Source of the DNA: Echinarachnius parma
Lineage: Eukaryota; Echinodermata; Echinoidea; Clypeasteroida; Echinarachniidae
Length of the DNA: 64,000 bases
Reading direction: 5' to 3'
Assembly: GCA_037951105.1 (NCBI GenBank)
Contig: JBAMJV010003381.1
Coordinates: 52,068-116,067 of the forward strand
Shown: in pieces, positions 42,310-53,059 of the stretch
How positions within the stretch are numbered: the first letter of the stretch is position 1
Layout: each line of letters begins with the position of its first letter
The notes under the pieces: generated by a model
What the model was told of the DNA's origin: nothing
Seen by the model: only the letters and a program-made list of their open reading frames with translations
Databases searched by the model: none
Program-made: the position numbers and the translations under genes

Positions 42310-42440
42310 CTGAAAAACAAATGGAAGATAATAGCGGTGTCAGCATTATTATGTGAATATGATGAAATACTATGCCAGTAACCAATGGACAAGTTGGACA
42401 AGCCACCTAGAGCACACACATCTAGCTCACACACACTTAC
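42310..42440 (-). other. candidate 5' intron of the GVIN-like gene
   Basis: On the minus strand, CCAG|GTAAGTG at 42440 (donor) and TTGTTTTTCAG|GG at 42310 (acceptor) bracket 131 bases just before the ATG. Both match consensus well, including a polypyrimidine run. The donor lies in a tandem repeat whose other two copies lack GTAAG, so it may be chance. If real, the first exon is non-coding and upstream of 42441. Confidence 0.5.
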
Positions 42441-43110
42441 CTGGAAGACCTTGTGTACGAGTTTGATTGAAATCCACTCAGGACTTTAGGAGAAATAGCG
42501 ATTTTCTTGAAAATGCTAATATGACCTTATAGCCACAACCATGATAGGTGGCGCCACCTGGCAGACACTCTGGTACCGTAATGACAGGGCTCATATAAGC
42601 ATTGTGTGAGCCTTTAAGTTAGACCCACTAAATAGTTTTGGAGAAATAGCATTTGGCGCAAAGTGTGACTTGAAATCTTAAAATGGTCGTGAAATCTCAA
42701 TATGATTGGGGGCGCCACCAGTCCTGGGAGAGACCCTATACACACACACCAACCTGGTGGACCTTGTGTACGAGTTTGAATGAAATAGCAATTTTTGCAA
42801 AAATGCAACTTATTACCTTATAGCCAAAACGGTGATAGGTGGCGCCACCTCGCGGACACCCTGTAATGTCAGGGTCCATAGAAGCATTGCGTATGAATTT
42901 GAGTTAAATCCCCAAATGGTTTGGGAGAAATAGCGTTTGGCGCTAAGTTGAAACTATAAAACGCCCGTGAAATCTCAAATATGACAGATAGCGCCACCTG
43001 GGGGAGACTCTATTATACACACCCACCTGGTGAACATTGTGTACAGGTCTGAATGAAATCCCCTCGAGACTCGCAAATTGTGGACGACGACGGACGACGA
43101 CGGACGACGG
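42425..43110. repeat. imperfect ~290-bp tandem repeat upstream of the GVIN-like gene
   Basis: 'acctgg.ggaccttgtgtacgagtttga' recurs at about 42440, 42753 and 43026. 'ataggtggcgccacct' (palindromic GGTGGCGCCACC core), 'gggagaaatagcg.ttggcgc.aagt' and 'cgtgaaatctcaa' recur in the same order. It covers the expected promoter region. A (GACGGAC)n-like tract follows at 43082-43110. Confidence 0.75.
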
Positions 43111-43283
43111 AGGGCCGACGGATGCATCGCCATGACAAAAGCTCATAATGGCCTCCGTCAGGATGAGCTATTCAAAAGAGAGCATGTGATGATGTTTCGC
43201 GAGAGTCACCATATATCCAGAGCCAAAGATCTGACAATAAGAAGCCAATTTCAGTTCAGGTGTGGGGTAGGGCGTCAGCTTCT

Positions 43284-43317
43284 TCATGACCCCCCCCCCC
43301 CCCCCCCCCCCCCCCCA
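43284..43317. repeat. long poly-C run
   Basis: 'tgac' followed by about 27-30 C residues, just before the start of the LINE at 43385. Confidence 0.8.
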
Positions 43318-43384
43318 TATGGCAATTTTACAAGGAATCAACAAGACCACAAAAAGCGGGGGTTATTTTTTGGAAACACATTGT

Positions 43385-44514
43385 GAACACCTTAAGAAAT
43401 CTGAACCTGGTAAATGTCACAAACAAATTCGCCATTTATCTGGATTGCCTCGTCAATCTCTTACTCTGCACGATGAAAGCGAATCTCCATTTGATAAAGC
43501 CAACGAAATAAATGGTCACTTTGCCCGTCGCTTCATCGCTTCCTCCTATTGATACAGCTTCACTGATTCGCCTTCCAACGCCTTCACTGTCTCCAGTAAT
43601 TCTTTGTCACCAGGTGTATGCTCGCTTACGTCGCCTGAATGGCTCCAAGGCATCTCATTCAAATGATTTACCTTTGCGTTTGTTTCGCGAATTTGCATAC
43701 GAGTTATCTGAGCCTCTTACCGATCTCTTCAATCGATGTCTACTTGACGGGTGTTTTCCAGACTCCTTCAAAGTCGCATCCATTTGTCCTATTCCGAAGA
43801 CCAACCCAGTGACTTCACTTGACAACATTTGGCCCATTTCCATTACGCCGATCCTCGCTCGCGTTTTTGAGGACGTCCTTGCGGAGTTCATCATGAATGA
43901 CATCAAGCATGCCATTGATCGTCAGCAATTTGGAAACATGAAAGGAAGTTCCATTAACCACTATCTGATTGACATGCTTGACCGGATCCTCAGTGGCCTC
44001 GATCTTCCTAGCCACTACGCTCACATTTGCGCGGTTGATTTCTGCAAGGCCGTCGACCATGTCAATCATACGATAGCAATTAACAAACTCATTAAGCTTG
44101 GTGTCAACAGAGCTATCATCCCCACTATTTGTAGTTTTCTCTTTCAACGTTCTCAAACTGTTCGATATCATGGTGTTACTTCCTATTCCGAGCGTACATC
44201 TTGGGTTGTACTTCAGGGTACTAAATTAGGCCCCATCATTTTTGTAATCATGATTAATGATGCTTCAATTTTATGTCTTGATCGTTGGAAATATATCGTT
44301 GGAAAAGAAATCGTTGGAAAAATAAATCATCAACATATTTTATTTATTTATTTGTTAATAATACAAAATAAATAAACAAAATATGTTGATGATTTAACTT
44401 TAGTTGAAATTTTGCATAAGTTTAAGCAATCTCAAATGCAAACACACATTAATATGCTTTCTGATTCGTGTTTATTAAATGATATGAATTTAAAAGATGA
44501 AAAGTGTAAATTGA
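43385..44514 (+). pseudogene. CR1-like LINE reverse transcriptase, upstream half of a split copy
   Basis: After a frameshift near 43550, the frame from 43512 is open for 287 codons: 'ARLRRLNGSKASHSNDLPLR', 'LDGCFPDSFKVASICPIPKT', 'DRQQFGNMKGSSINHYL', 'CAVDFCKAVDHVNHTIAINK', 'LQGTKLGPIIFVIMINDA', 'LDRWKY'. The YVDD box is interrupted by a small inverted insertion (44324-44380) and resumes as 'YVDDLTLVEILHKFKQSQMQ' to 'KCKLMQ' at 44519. The S-K-A-F-D motif is C-K-A-V-D. It continues at 48474 after the large insertion 44515-48466. Confidence 0.85.
44324..44395. repeat. inverted duplication of the YVDD codons
   Basis: AAATCATCAACATATTTT (44324) is the reverse complement of the host RT code AAAATATGTTGATGATTT (44378-44395), with A/T-rich (AAAT)n arms between. 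It is preceded by three tandem 'atcgttggaaa' units. It looks like a local template-switch event that broke the catalytic box. Confidence 0.8.
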
Positions 44515-44523
44515 TGCAGCTTC

Positions 44524-44830
44524 TGCTACCTTGAAGCCCAAACCACGGCCGATCTTTGTGAAACTGACGTCCTACCTGCATCGGCTGAACCTGTTGAGAA
44601 ACAGGAATAAGTTGAAGGAGAAAAAGACTGGAATATCAATCTACGAAGACCTCACCACAGCCAACCGAATGCTCCTTTGGGAGGCATTCAAGATTTGCAG
44701 CAACCGAGACAACAAGGCCACAACAGCGTGGTCCATGGATGGCAGGATTATTGTAGCAGTACAAGGTACGAACGACAAGACAATCAAAAAACAGATCCAC
44801 TCGAAAGAGGACTTATTGAACATTAACTGA
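44524..44830 (+). pseudogene. LINE ORF1 C-terminal fragment
   Basis: 99 codons from 44531: 'KPRPIFVKLTSYLHRLNLLR', 'KTGISIYEDLTTANRMLLWE', 'TTAWSMDGRIIVAVQGT', stop TGA at 44828. The order 'RPI.VKF.S...K..LL...K.L....I.I.EDLT..N..L..' and 'W..DG.I.V' is that of ORF1 RNA-binding domains of LINEs. The N-terminal coiled coil is missing because of 5' truncation at 44515. Confidence 0.7.
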
Positions 44831-45244
44831 CATGAACATACACGAACAACAATGACCAAACATTGCTCTAGCGGCTAATGTACAAACTGTCACCAGCATT
44901 GCCCTGTTATTTTTATATCCATTTTATGGATCAATAAAGTTTTATCCAGGTAATGGATTGTTTTAGTAAAACGCGTAACCACCACCAGTCCACTATTATT
45001 GTTATAACATTTTAACTATTTTGAACTGCTTTACATACATTCGTTTCGGTTTCTGTTTTTTAGTTTAGTTTAGTTGTAAGCTTTGATTGTGATTTTGTGT
45101 GTATGTTTGCCTTTTTTGTGTCATGTACCTAGGGTTATTTTTTACTACTTATATTTTTAATTTTTATGTCAAAATGCCTGTGATAAAGATTTCAATAAAT
45201 GTCAAATACAAACTTATCCACAACTGAATGATATACATAGATTA

Positions 45245-46237
45245 TTGAGTCCTAATTTAGGGGAGAAAGATGAAATTGGACCAGATAGTTACTGTTATAC
45301 ATCTGAAGAATTTAATTCATGTTTAAACTCGTTTAAAGCTCATTCTAAAGTGTATTTTACATCTAGTATTCTTCATATTAATTGTCGTAGTCTAAGTAAG
45401 AATTATGATGCAATATGTTCGCTTTTAGATAGTATTAATGTGCAGTTTTCTGCAATAGGTTTTACTGAAACTTGGATTAAGGAGGCTGACTCGTTTTATA
45501 ATTTTAACAATTATTCGTTTTTATTGAATGAAAGACAAGGTAAGAGAGGAGGAGGCGTAGGAATATTATTAAATGATAAAGTAAAATATAAACAACGTAC
45601 AGATTTAGATGTTAATAATGATTGTTTTGAGTCAATATTTGTTGAAATGGAAAAGGTAAAAAAGAATGTTTTAATTGGTGTAATCTACCGGCCTCCTAAT
45701 CAACCAGTGCAATCATTTTTAAATATTTTAGAAGAAGTTTTGAATGTTGTACATAGAGAAAATAAAGATATATATTTAATGGGTGATTTTGATATTAATT
45801 TATTTGATGTTAATTCTTGCCAATCTGTTAATGCTTTTTTAGATTTATTGATGACAATTTTTTTATATCCTATGATTCATTGTCCCACTCGAATTACAGA
45901 TAGGTCTTGTACTTTAATTGATAATATATTTACAAATAATTTAGAAGATGTTTGGTGTGGAACAATTATAAGTGATGTGAGTGACCATTTGCCAGTATTT
46001 TTAATAAATAAAAAACAGAGTATACAAGATGGAGATAATACCTTCGTTATACGCGATATAAATGAAGAAAATATTGGGAAATTTGTTTATGAAATTTATA
46101 ATTTTGATTGGTCTTTATGTTCTAATGATCCTTACTATAACTATGAACGTTTTGTAAAACGATATATTCATATTTTTAATAAATGCTTTCCTTTGAAACA
46201 ATGTAAAAAGAGAAACAAATATAAAAGACTTACGTAA
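45245..46237 (+). pseudogene. LINE APE-type endonuclease domain (330 codons, intact frame)
   Basis: Target-nicking endonuclease at the N-terminus of ORF2. Motifs in order: 'ILHINCRSL' (Asn), 'IGFTETWIKE' (metal-binding Glu, about 45464), 'KRGGGVGILL', 'NVLIGVIYRPPNQP' (Tyr), 'IYLMGDFDINLF' (about 45777, normally GDFN), 'TLIDNIFTN', 'ISDVSDHLPVFL' (catalytic Asp-His, about 45978). The Asn of GDFN is Asp here, a likely loss of activity. The frame is open upstream from 45215. It ends in a TAA at 46235-46237, where a frameshift joins it to the RT part. Confidence 0.85.
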
Positions 46238-46238
46238 A

Positions 46239-47924
46239 ATGTGTAAAAGAAAATGTGATTTATATAAGAAGTATTTAAAAAATCAAATTGATTGTAAGAA
46301 AGATAAATATAATAAGTATAGAAATATGGTGAATGGTAAAATTAAAAATGCTAAAAGTCATCATTTTAAGGCTAAATTTAAGAAAGCATCTGGAAATATA
46401 CAAAAAATATGGAAATTGATAAATGAAAGTCTTGGTAGAAATAAGAAGGACAATATGCCTGATTCAATTAAGCATAATGACCAGACTATTTATGATAAGA
46501 AAGATGTATGCTCTGTTTTTAATGAGTTTTTAAAATTAATATTGGACCCTGTTTAACTGATAATTTAGACAATGATTTTAATAGTGATGATATTTATAGA
46601 AATATACGTTTTAATCCATGTACAGCTTTTTTTAATCCTATCACACCCACAGAAATAGTTGATATTGTAACAAATTTAAAGAATAATAAAAGTTGTGGCC
46701 ATGATGATGTATGTGTTCAATTATTTAAAAAAGTTATTCATGTTATTTCATGCCCTTTAAGTGCAATATTTAATATGTCTTTGTCTAAAGGTATAGTACC
46801 AGAAAAATTGAAACTTGCCAAGGTTATTCCTGTTTTTAAAAAAGGTACTAAAGAAAATGTGTCTAATTATAGACCTATTTCTATACTTCTTGTTTTTTCT
46901 AAAATTTTAGAAAGAGCTGTTTATAATCGCCTTTTATGTTTTTAAATAAGTGTAATATTATTACTGACTGTCAATATGGATTTAGGCCTGGGCATTCTAC
47001 ATCTAATGCAATCATGCACTTTACTTATAATGTATTAAAAACTTTTGAAAATAATGATGTTTTAATGGGATTATTTTTAGATTTAAGTAAAGCTTTCGAT
47101 ACATTAGACCACACAATTTTATTGAAAAAATTATATTTTTATGGTATTCGTGGAATAATTTTTAAATGGTTTGAAAGTTATTTATTAAATAGAACGCAAT
47201 TTGTACAAATACATGAAGTCAAGTCTGATATCGGAATGCTTAGATGTGGAGTGCCTCAAGGTTCCATCCTTGGACCTCTTTTATTTATTATTTATGTTAA
47301 TGATATGTGCAATATTTCGGATAAATTGAAGTTCATTTTATTTGCTGATGATACAAGTGTTTTTATGTCCCATTCTGAAGTTCAGGTTTTACAACATGTT
47401 TTGAGCAGGAAGTTGTGAAACTTTTTAATTGGTTTTTATATAACAAGTTAGTTTTAAATTGTGATAAAACAAAGTATATGGTTTTTACAAATAAGAAAAT
47501 TGATTTTAATAATGTTCATTTGCAAGTAAATGATCATACATTTGAACGTGTAGATAGTCTGAAGTCTTTAGGTATTACAGTTGATCATAAGTTAAAGTGG
47601 CTTGTGCATATAAATTCGATGTGTAATACAATTTCCAAAAATATTGGTATTTTATATAAAGTTCAATTTTATTCCTTTAATATTTTGAAAATGCTATATT
47701 ATACGTTTATAACACCTTACTTGAATTATTGCATAGTTGCATGGGCTAGTTGTAATAACAAAGATATGGAAAGATTATTCAAGCTCCAAAAAAAAGCCAT
47801 ACGTATTATAACACATTCTGATTATTATGCACATTGCAATCCTTTATTTTATGAACATGGAATATTGAATGTTTATGATATAGCTAATTTTTATATTGCA
47901 GTGTTTATGTTTTTTATGTTTTAA
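46239..47924 (+). pseudogene. LINE reverse transcriptase with three frame breaks
   Basis: 46239-46556 is the linker ('CKRKCDLYKKYLKNQIDCKK', 'KIWKLINESLGRN'). 46557-46935 carries '...NNKSCGHDDVCVQLFKKVI' and 'NVSNYRPISILLVFSKILE'. 46936-47418 carries 'DCQYGFRPGHSTSNAIM', 'LFLDLSKAFDTLDHTILL', 'LRCGVPQGSILGPLLFIIYV' and 'LKFILFADDTSVFMS' (FADD at about 47341). 47415-47924 carries the thumb 'LYNKLVLNCDKTKYMVF' and '...LQKKAIRIITHSDYYAH'. The catalytic Asp pair is intact; frame breaks at about 46556, 46935 and 47415 make it inactive. Beyond 47924 decayed C-terminal code continues to about 48170. Confidence 0.85.
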
Positions 47925-48473
47925 CGGTCATTTGCCAACATTGTTATCAACATGTTTTAAATTGAATTGTGATGTGCATAGTTGCAATACTAGAAATGCC
48001 CTAAATTATCACCTCCCTAAAATAAGAACGACATCTATGGAAAATTCACTGTTTTTTAAATGACCTGTAATATGGAATAGTATACCTCTGGAAATTAGGA
48101 AAAGCAAAACTCTCAATCTTTTTAAAATAAAATATAAAGTGTTTTTGTTAAATAAATATAACAACCAGTAGACCGGCATTATTGACTAGAATTATGATAT
48201 ATGTTTTAAATATCTTATATTAATTGTTTTTGTTATCTCTAACTGTACATGACTTTTTTGTAGCGTAGTGAAGTATGTATTTTTTGTTTGTTTTGATTTG
48301 ATTTGGCATTGATATGTATATGGGATAGGTTTTTATATAAGGAACCCTTCCTTCCTACCTATCCCAAACACTATCATATATGAATATTTTCATTTGTATA
48401 ACATTTTGTACCTCATTTTGTATCTGTATATTTTAAATGTATATGATTAGTGTTGAAAAAAATTTGAAATTGA

Positions 48474-49090
48474 ACAAAATTTTCCTTTTTAAACAGCCTC
48501 CTCCTCCTTTGCAACTTATGATTAATGGTTCCCCTCTTGAAGTTGTTAGCTCACTCAAACTTCTTGGGGTTATTATCCAAAATGATTTAAAGTGGGACCA
48601 ACAGGTCAAGTGGATGGTCAGTAATGCTTCTCGGCGTTTGTTTATTCTTTGTAAGTTAAAAAGAAATGGTTTTAAAACTCTTGTTTTAGTGTTAATTTTC
48701 ACCATGTATATATGACCACTGTTGAAGTTTGCTGCCCCTGTTTGGAGCCCTGGTCGAACTGTTAGTCAAAGTGATCAAATAGAACGTGTTCAAAGGAGAG
48801 CCCTCAAAATGATTTATTGGCCCGAGTCTGACTCATTTTTTACAAAGGTTCAACCTCGAAACCCTTTGTGATCATCGCACTTTAATTGTAACTCAATTTG
48901 CTAAATCTCTTTTGCTTTCTGATCGTCATCACCATTTTTTGCCCCAAACTCGTTTTGATTTAACCGGTCTAAATGTACGGAATTCTCAAATCCTCCATAT
49001 GCCTCAGACTGCCTCGGACCCAACGTTATAGGCAATCCTCGATTCCATCTCTCATTCGATTACTCAATTAATGAACTTTGTTTAATATCA
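48474..49090 (+). pseudogene. CR1-like LINE reverse transcriptase, downstream half
   Basis: Continuation of 43385-44514: 'KIFLFKQPPPPLQLMINGSP', 'LEVVSSLKLLGVIIQNDLKW', 'SNASRRLFILCKLKRNGF', a stop at 48713, then '...FAAPVWSPGRTVSQSDQ', 'ERVQRRALKMIYWPESDS', another frame break, 'TQFAKSLLLSDRHHHFLPQT'. It matches 21732-22340 motif for motif. 3' UTR from about 49090. Confidence 0.85.
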
Positions 49091-49860
49091 CATTTAATTA
49101 ATAGATTTATCTGTTATTGAATATGATCAATTTAATTTATGTTAAGAATATATTATAAAATAAAGATGTATTCAATTAAATCTCAATTTTAATTTAAAAT
49201 ATTTTGTAAATTATTAATGAACCTTGTATTTGTTATTAAATAAGATTAATTTAATTCATGTTAAGGATATTAGAATTATAAGATAGATCACTGGCGGTCG
49301 CGCAGCGATGTTTTTTTTTTAATAGAATGAAGATTTAAATTTAGTTTAAGCCAGACTTTAGTAACCATCTAGGGAATTTATTATATCACTGTATTTGTGT
49401 CATTTGTATTAATAAAAAATATTTTAAAATTATAGTCGATAGCTAGTCGATAGCTTTTTTGGAATAGATGTCCCCTTCTTTCGTAAGGATTTTAAATAAA
49501 ATAAGGATTAAATTGTACTTACAAATACTCGAAAAATGTAGGCTAGCATGAAGATTGAACAACAGCTTAGTGTCGGCTATGTCTTTATGTAGAATTAATA
49601 TTATTCTCATGATAAGAAAAATATTAAAAAATTATAGTCGATAGCGATTTTGTAATTGAAATTAATGCTGTGAGAAATATATTTTTTTAAATTTTAAATC
49701 TTTTTTTTTGTGTACAGAAAATGGCAATGGCTACTCACGTATTATAATGTTAATGCGCACTCAGTCCGCGCACTGTCTTTATCTAATTCTTTATTATTGT
49801 ACGCGCATCCAAGTGCGCAAAACAAATTTCACGCAAGATATGCAAATTTGGGGTCATCAA
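49091..49860. other. LINE 3' UTR-like, AT-rich, no gene
   Basis: Tandem-like AT-rich stretches ('gaa..ttaattta.gttaagaatat' twice, 49120 and 49250; 'aaaattatagtcgatagc' at 49428 and 49630). No coding. Confidence 0.5.
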
Positions 49861-50475
49861 ACTTTATCACGAGTTCTTGAAATTATTTTTGTTCAGGGGA
49901 AAAAGTCAAAGTTATCTTACATTGTTGCGTACGTTGTATGATAAGGGTGATTTTGAGTCGAGGTGGATTAAACATATAAAACATATTTTGGATAGGTGTT
50001 AAATGTCAAATGTCTGGACTGTTGAGGTTCCATTGAATATTGAGTGGGTGAAACTGTCTTTGAATTTGAGGTTAGCTGATATTTATAAGCAGAATTGGAA
50101 TGATGAGGTTAATAGGAATCTTTAAAAGTGTGGTTGGTTTTGAAAAATATTTAGTGCAGTTGGATGTTAAAGATAACTTTGTCTAGATTTCGGTGTGAAA
50201 ACCATAAACACCCAATAGCAAATGGTCGCTACTTGCCTGAGCAAGAGTTACAGATTTGCAGCTTGTGTTCCTTACAAGACCAGGGCGATACATTTCATTA
50301 TGTCTTAGTGTGCCCTGCATTTCAGAATGATCGGAAGCAGCTAGTTAAAGGTCATTATTTTAAGAGGCACAAATGTATATAAGATGTACCAGTTATTCAA
50401 TGTCAGAAATATTAAGCAGTTAAAGAATTTATCAAGGTTTTGTAGAATTATTATGTCTAAGTTCTCTTAGTGCCA
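49861..50475 (+). pseudogene. LINE ORF2 C-terminal remnant with zinc-knuckle-like motif
   Basis: Across frames: 'ILHRDMQIWGHQTL' region, then 'WVKLSLNLRLADIYKQNWND', then 50164-50382 'LSRFRCENHKHPIANGRYLP' and 'LQICSLCSLQDQGDTFHYVL' 'VCPAFQNDRKQL'. The 'L..FR..NH.LP...GR......R.C.LC.....GD..H....C' order is the Cys/His cluster at the C-terminus of several non-LTR element families. No RT or endonuclease belonging to it is present nearby. Confidence 0.6.
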
Positions 50476-50637
50476 AATAAGTCATTGTGTGTGCTAGTTA
50501 AAAGTTGTGTTACTCATATTATACATTTCTAAAATGTTTTCTTGAGTTGTTATTGTCACCAAAGTGTTGCCAAAGATGTTGTTTGTTTGTTATCATGTTT
50601 ATACTTGCGCATATTATTATACACTTGTATCTTTGTA

Positions 50638-51400
50638 CACTGTTGGTCATAAAGTTGGAATATTTTTTTTGGTATCCAACTTCATTCTTTTTCCTTATTT
50701 GTTGCGCCTAATGAACCATTTTAGACTTAAAATAATGATTTTATAATGTTTCTTAACTACCAATCTACAATAAATGGTTGCATGAATTTGCATTAATTAA
50801 TTTAGCCTTTTGTTTTAAGCTTTGAAAGGCAGGACCTTTGATGATTGGACCCTTTCCCTCTCCAAAGCGTATGTCCAACATGTCATCATTATGTGTCATT
50901 TCTCAGAGTTGGCTGTACAATTTTCAACCAAAATTGGCACAGAGGCTCTCTAGGCCATACTCCTTCCAACGCCATTGACTACACGCCAAACGATGCTTGT
51001 GCTCCATCAGGAAGGGTGTCAACAAGCAATGTCCACTATTTCGTTGGAACATCGCAGTTTACGTTCTGTAAAATCCTCAGACCTCATCGAGAGGAGGGTC
51101 AATTAAAGCCACGGGAATCTCTAGGACGTCCAAGATTGACCCCCAGGATAGATTATCGCAAATTGCGTAACCTGTGCCGTAGAAACCGGAAATGCCAAAA
51201 AGGAGCCTTCGCCGTCTATGAAGGAAACACTATGTAATCAACGCCTTCCGCCAAACTGTGCATCAGAGATCGCTCGAACATGGTCACCGAGCAAGACAAA
51301 CTACCAAATGTCCACCCCATACCATGCAACCAAGATTTACCGGACGTCCCTGGCCTAGGGAGTACAGAAGATCGCCGCCTGGACACTCGTGATATGTCAT
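50638..51400 (+). mobile_element. Tc1/mariner-like element, third copy
   Basis: Starts CACTGTTGGTCATAAAGTTG after TA and follows the same order as 4355-5100. It is diverged from that pair (substitutions and small gaps), so it is a separate insertion. It stops near 51400 after the 'gatatgtcatcttaatgg' block without a matching inverted end. Confidence 0.7.
50845..51237 (+). pseudogene. Tc1-like transposase N-terminal remnant (third copy)
   Basis: A 130-codon frame whose middle reads 'LRPHREEGQLKPRESLGRPR' then 'LTPRIDYRKLRNLCRRNRKC'. The intact GRPR motif supports a Tc1-family HTH/linker. The upstream part of this frame is probably not the native frame. No DDE domain. Confidence 0.55.
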
Positions 51401-51554
51401 CTTAATGGCGACATTGAAATGAGTTTCTTGCACTAAGTCAGATGATGATCTATCATGTGGAGTTTCATGACGATTGATTCACCTGATCTTGAGATATGCG
51501 ACGAACAAAATCGGAAGAATAATAATAAATGAATTCAAATTCGAACGAAATCAA

Positions 51555-51662
51555 TAGGTATGATATACGTATGATACGTATATATACGTATGATACGTAT
51601 GATACGTATGATACGTATGATACGTATCATACGTATAATATACGTATGATATACGTATAACC
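51555..51662. repeat. GATACGTAT-type palindromic microsatellite
   Basis: Alternating 'gatacgtat', 'gatatacgtat' and 'gtatatacgtat'. It is self-complementary. A related palindrome lies on the other side of the adjacent LINE (54453-54480). Confidence 0.85.
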
Positions 51663-51664
51663 TA

Positions 51665-53059
51665 ATAAGAAAAATATTTACGAAATCAATACCAGCTCGA
51701 CTAATCCGCGAATTCGCCTTGGAAATAGCTACCCCTTTGTGCCACATCCTAAACCTGTCGTACAAATCTGGCACTGTCCCCGACCAGTGGAAGAAGGCCA
51801 TTCTAGTCCCAATCCCGAAGGAATCTCCACCGGTTACACTTGATAAATTGCGCCCCATATCACTAACGGACCACTTTGCAAAAGTCGCGGAACTGTTTAT
51901 TGCAAGACAACTTCTTTCAGACATCAAGTCCCACCTCGACCCTAAACAATATGGCAGCCTACCAGGTCAGTCAACTACCCATTGTTTAGTCGACCTAGTA
52001 AACTTTCTCGCCAAAAACGCAGAACGCCCGAACAACGTCTCTACCGTAATTTGCACCGATTTCAGCAAAGCTTTCGATAGAGTGTGTCACACTGCCGCAA
52101 TCAGGAAAATTATCGAGCTCGGCGCGCGCCCGTCGATTGTTCCCTGGCTGTGCAGTTTTCTGACGGATCGCCAGTACAGCGTTCGTTTCAAGGGCACGCA
52201 ATCGTCATGGCAACCAGTCGAGGACGGGATACCGCAAGGCACTCGTTTGGGGCCCATACTCTTCCTTGCCTTAATCGATGACGTCATGCGCGATCAACCG
52301 ACGACGCACTGGAAGTACGTCGATGGTATGTCTATCGCAATCTCGCACAACCCACGTGATCAGTCAGGAGCAGACCAGTTACGTCACGCCCTTTTGGCTC
52401 TCGAGAACTGGTGTAGAGAAAACTATGTCAAACTTAACGCCAAAAAGTGCGTCACCTTCCAAGTTTCTTTCAATAGAGCCATTGTCCCACAAGCGGAAAT
52501 CCGTCTTAGCGATGAGAATCTAGAGCGAGTGAATGAAACAAAGATTCTTGGTGTAATAGTGCAGGACAATTTGAAGTGGGGCGCACACGTGGAAAACATT
52601 GTCTCTCGCGTGAGCAGTCGACTTTTCATGTTGCGAACATTAAAAGCATTCTCTTGTCCAACAGAAGATCTCGTTACTGTGTTCACGGGGTTTATTCGAC
52701 CTGTTTTGGAGTACGCGTGCCCTGTGTGGCACATTTCTCTCACCCAATCACAAAACAATGGCATCGAAAACATACAAAAAAGAGCTTTGAGGATTATTCT
52801 GTCTAGCCGGTATTGTTCATACGAAAACGCTCTCTCAACCACCAACTTGCAAACTCTCTCTAGCCGCCGGGAACAGCTGTGTCTGTCCTTTGCCCGCAAA
52901 ACTTTCAAGACGGACACGGGAGACTGGTTCACACCCGTATTACAAACTAGAAACCTAAGAAACCACCGAGTGTGTGTCGAACCTAAATCAAAAACGAACA
53001 GATACAAAAACAGTCCCATCCCATTTTTTGCTAGTCTGTTAAACAAGAATGGATGTTAA
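51665..53059 (+). CDS. CR1-like LINE reverse transcriptase, uninterrupted but YVDG
   Basis: Open frame 51719-53059 (446 codons), with in-frame similarity upstream to 51665. Motifs: 'SGTVPDQWKKAILVPIPKE', 'LDKLRPISLTDHFAKVAE', 'YGSLPGQSTTHCLVDLV', 'ICTDFSKAFDRVCHTAAI', 'DGIPQGTRLGPILFLALIDD', 'HWKYVDGMSIAI', 'ILGVIVQDNLKWGAHVENI', 'NIQKRALRIILSSRY'. The catalytic YVDD is YVDG (about 52316-52327), removing the second Asp, so it should be inactive despite the open frame. 5'-truncated: no endonuclease. It is GC-richer than its surroundings. The downstream 3' UTR is complete. Confidence 0.9.
   Translation: MRKIFTKSIPARLIREFALEIATPLCHILNLSYKSGTVPDQWKKAILVPIPKESPPVTLDKLRPISLTDHFAKVAELFIARQLLSDIKSHLDPKQYGSLPGQSTTHCLVDLVNFLAKNAERPNNVSTVICTDFSKAFDRVCHTAAIRKIIELGARPSIVPWLCSFLTDRQYSVRFKGTQSSWQPVEDGIPQGTRLGPILFLALIDDVMRDQPTTHWKYVDGMSIAISHNPRDQSGADQLRHALLALENWCRENYVKLNAKKCVTFQVSFNRAIVPQAEIRLSDENLERVNETKILGVIVQDNLKWGAHVENIVSRVSSRLFMLRTLKAFSCPTEDLVTVFTGFIRPVLEYACPVWHISLTQSQNNGIENIQKRALRIILSSRYCSYENALSTTNLQTLSSRREQLCLSFARKTFKTDTGDWFTPVLQTRNLRNHRVCVEPKSKTNRYKNSPIPFFASLLNKNGC

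Larger units (their letters stand above)
44515..48466 (+). mobile_element. near-complete Jockey/CR1-type LINE inserted in the CR1-like LINE
   Basis: Flanked by AAATTGA at 44508-44514 and 48467-48473, the likely target duplication. It contains an ORF1 fragment (44524-44830), a non-coding spacer, endonuclease (45245-46237), reverse transcriptase (46239-47924), a decayed C-terminus (to about 48170) and a 3' region to 48466. It is the most complete LINE of the window at about 3.95 kb, with only a few frame breaks. The spacer contains 'aataaag' and 'aataaatgtc', so a composite of two insertions is possible. Confidence 0.7.
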
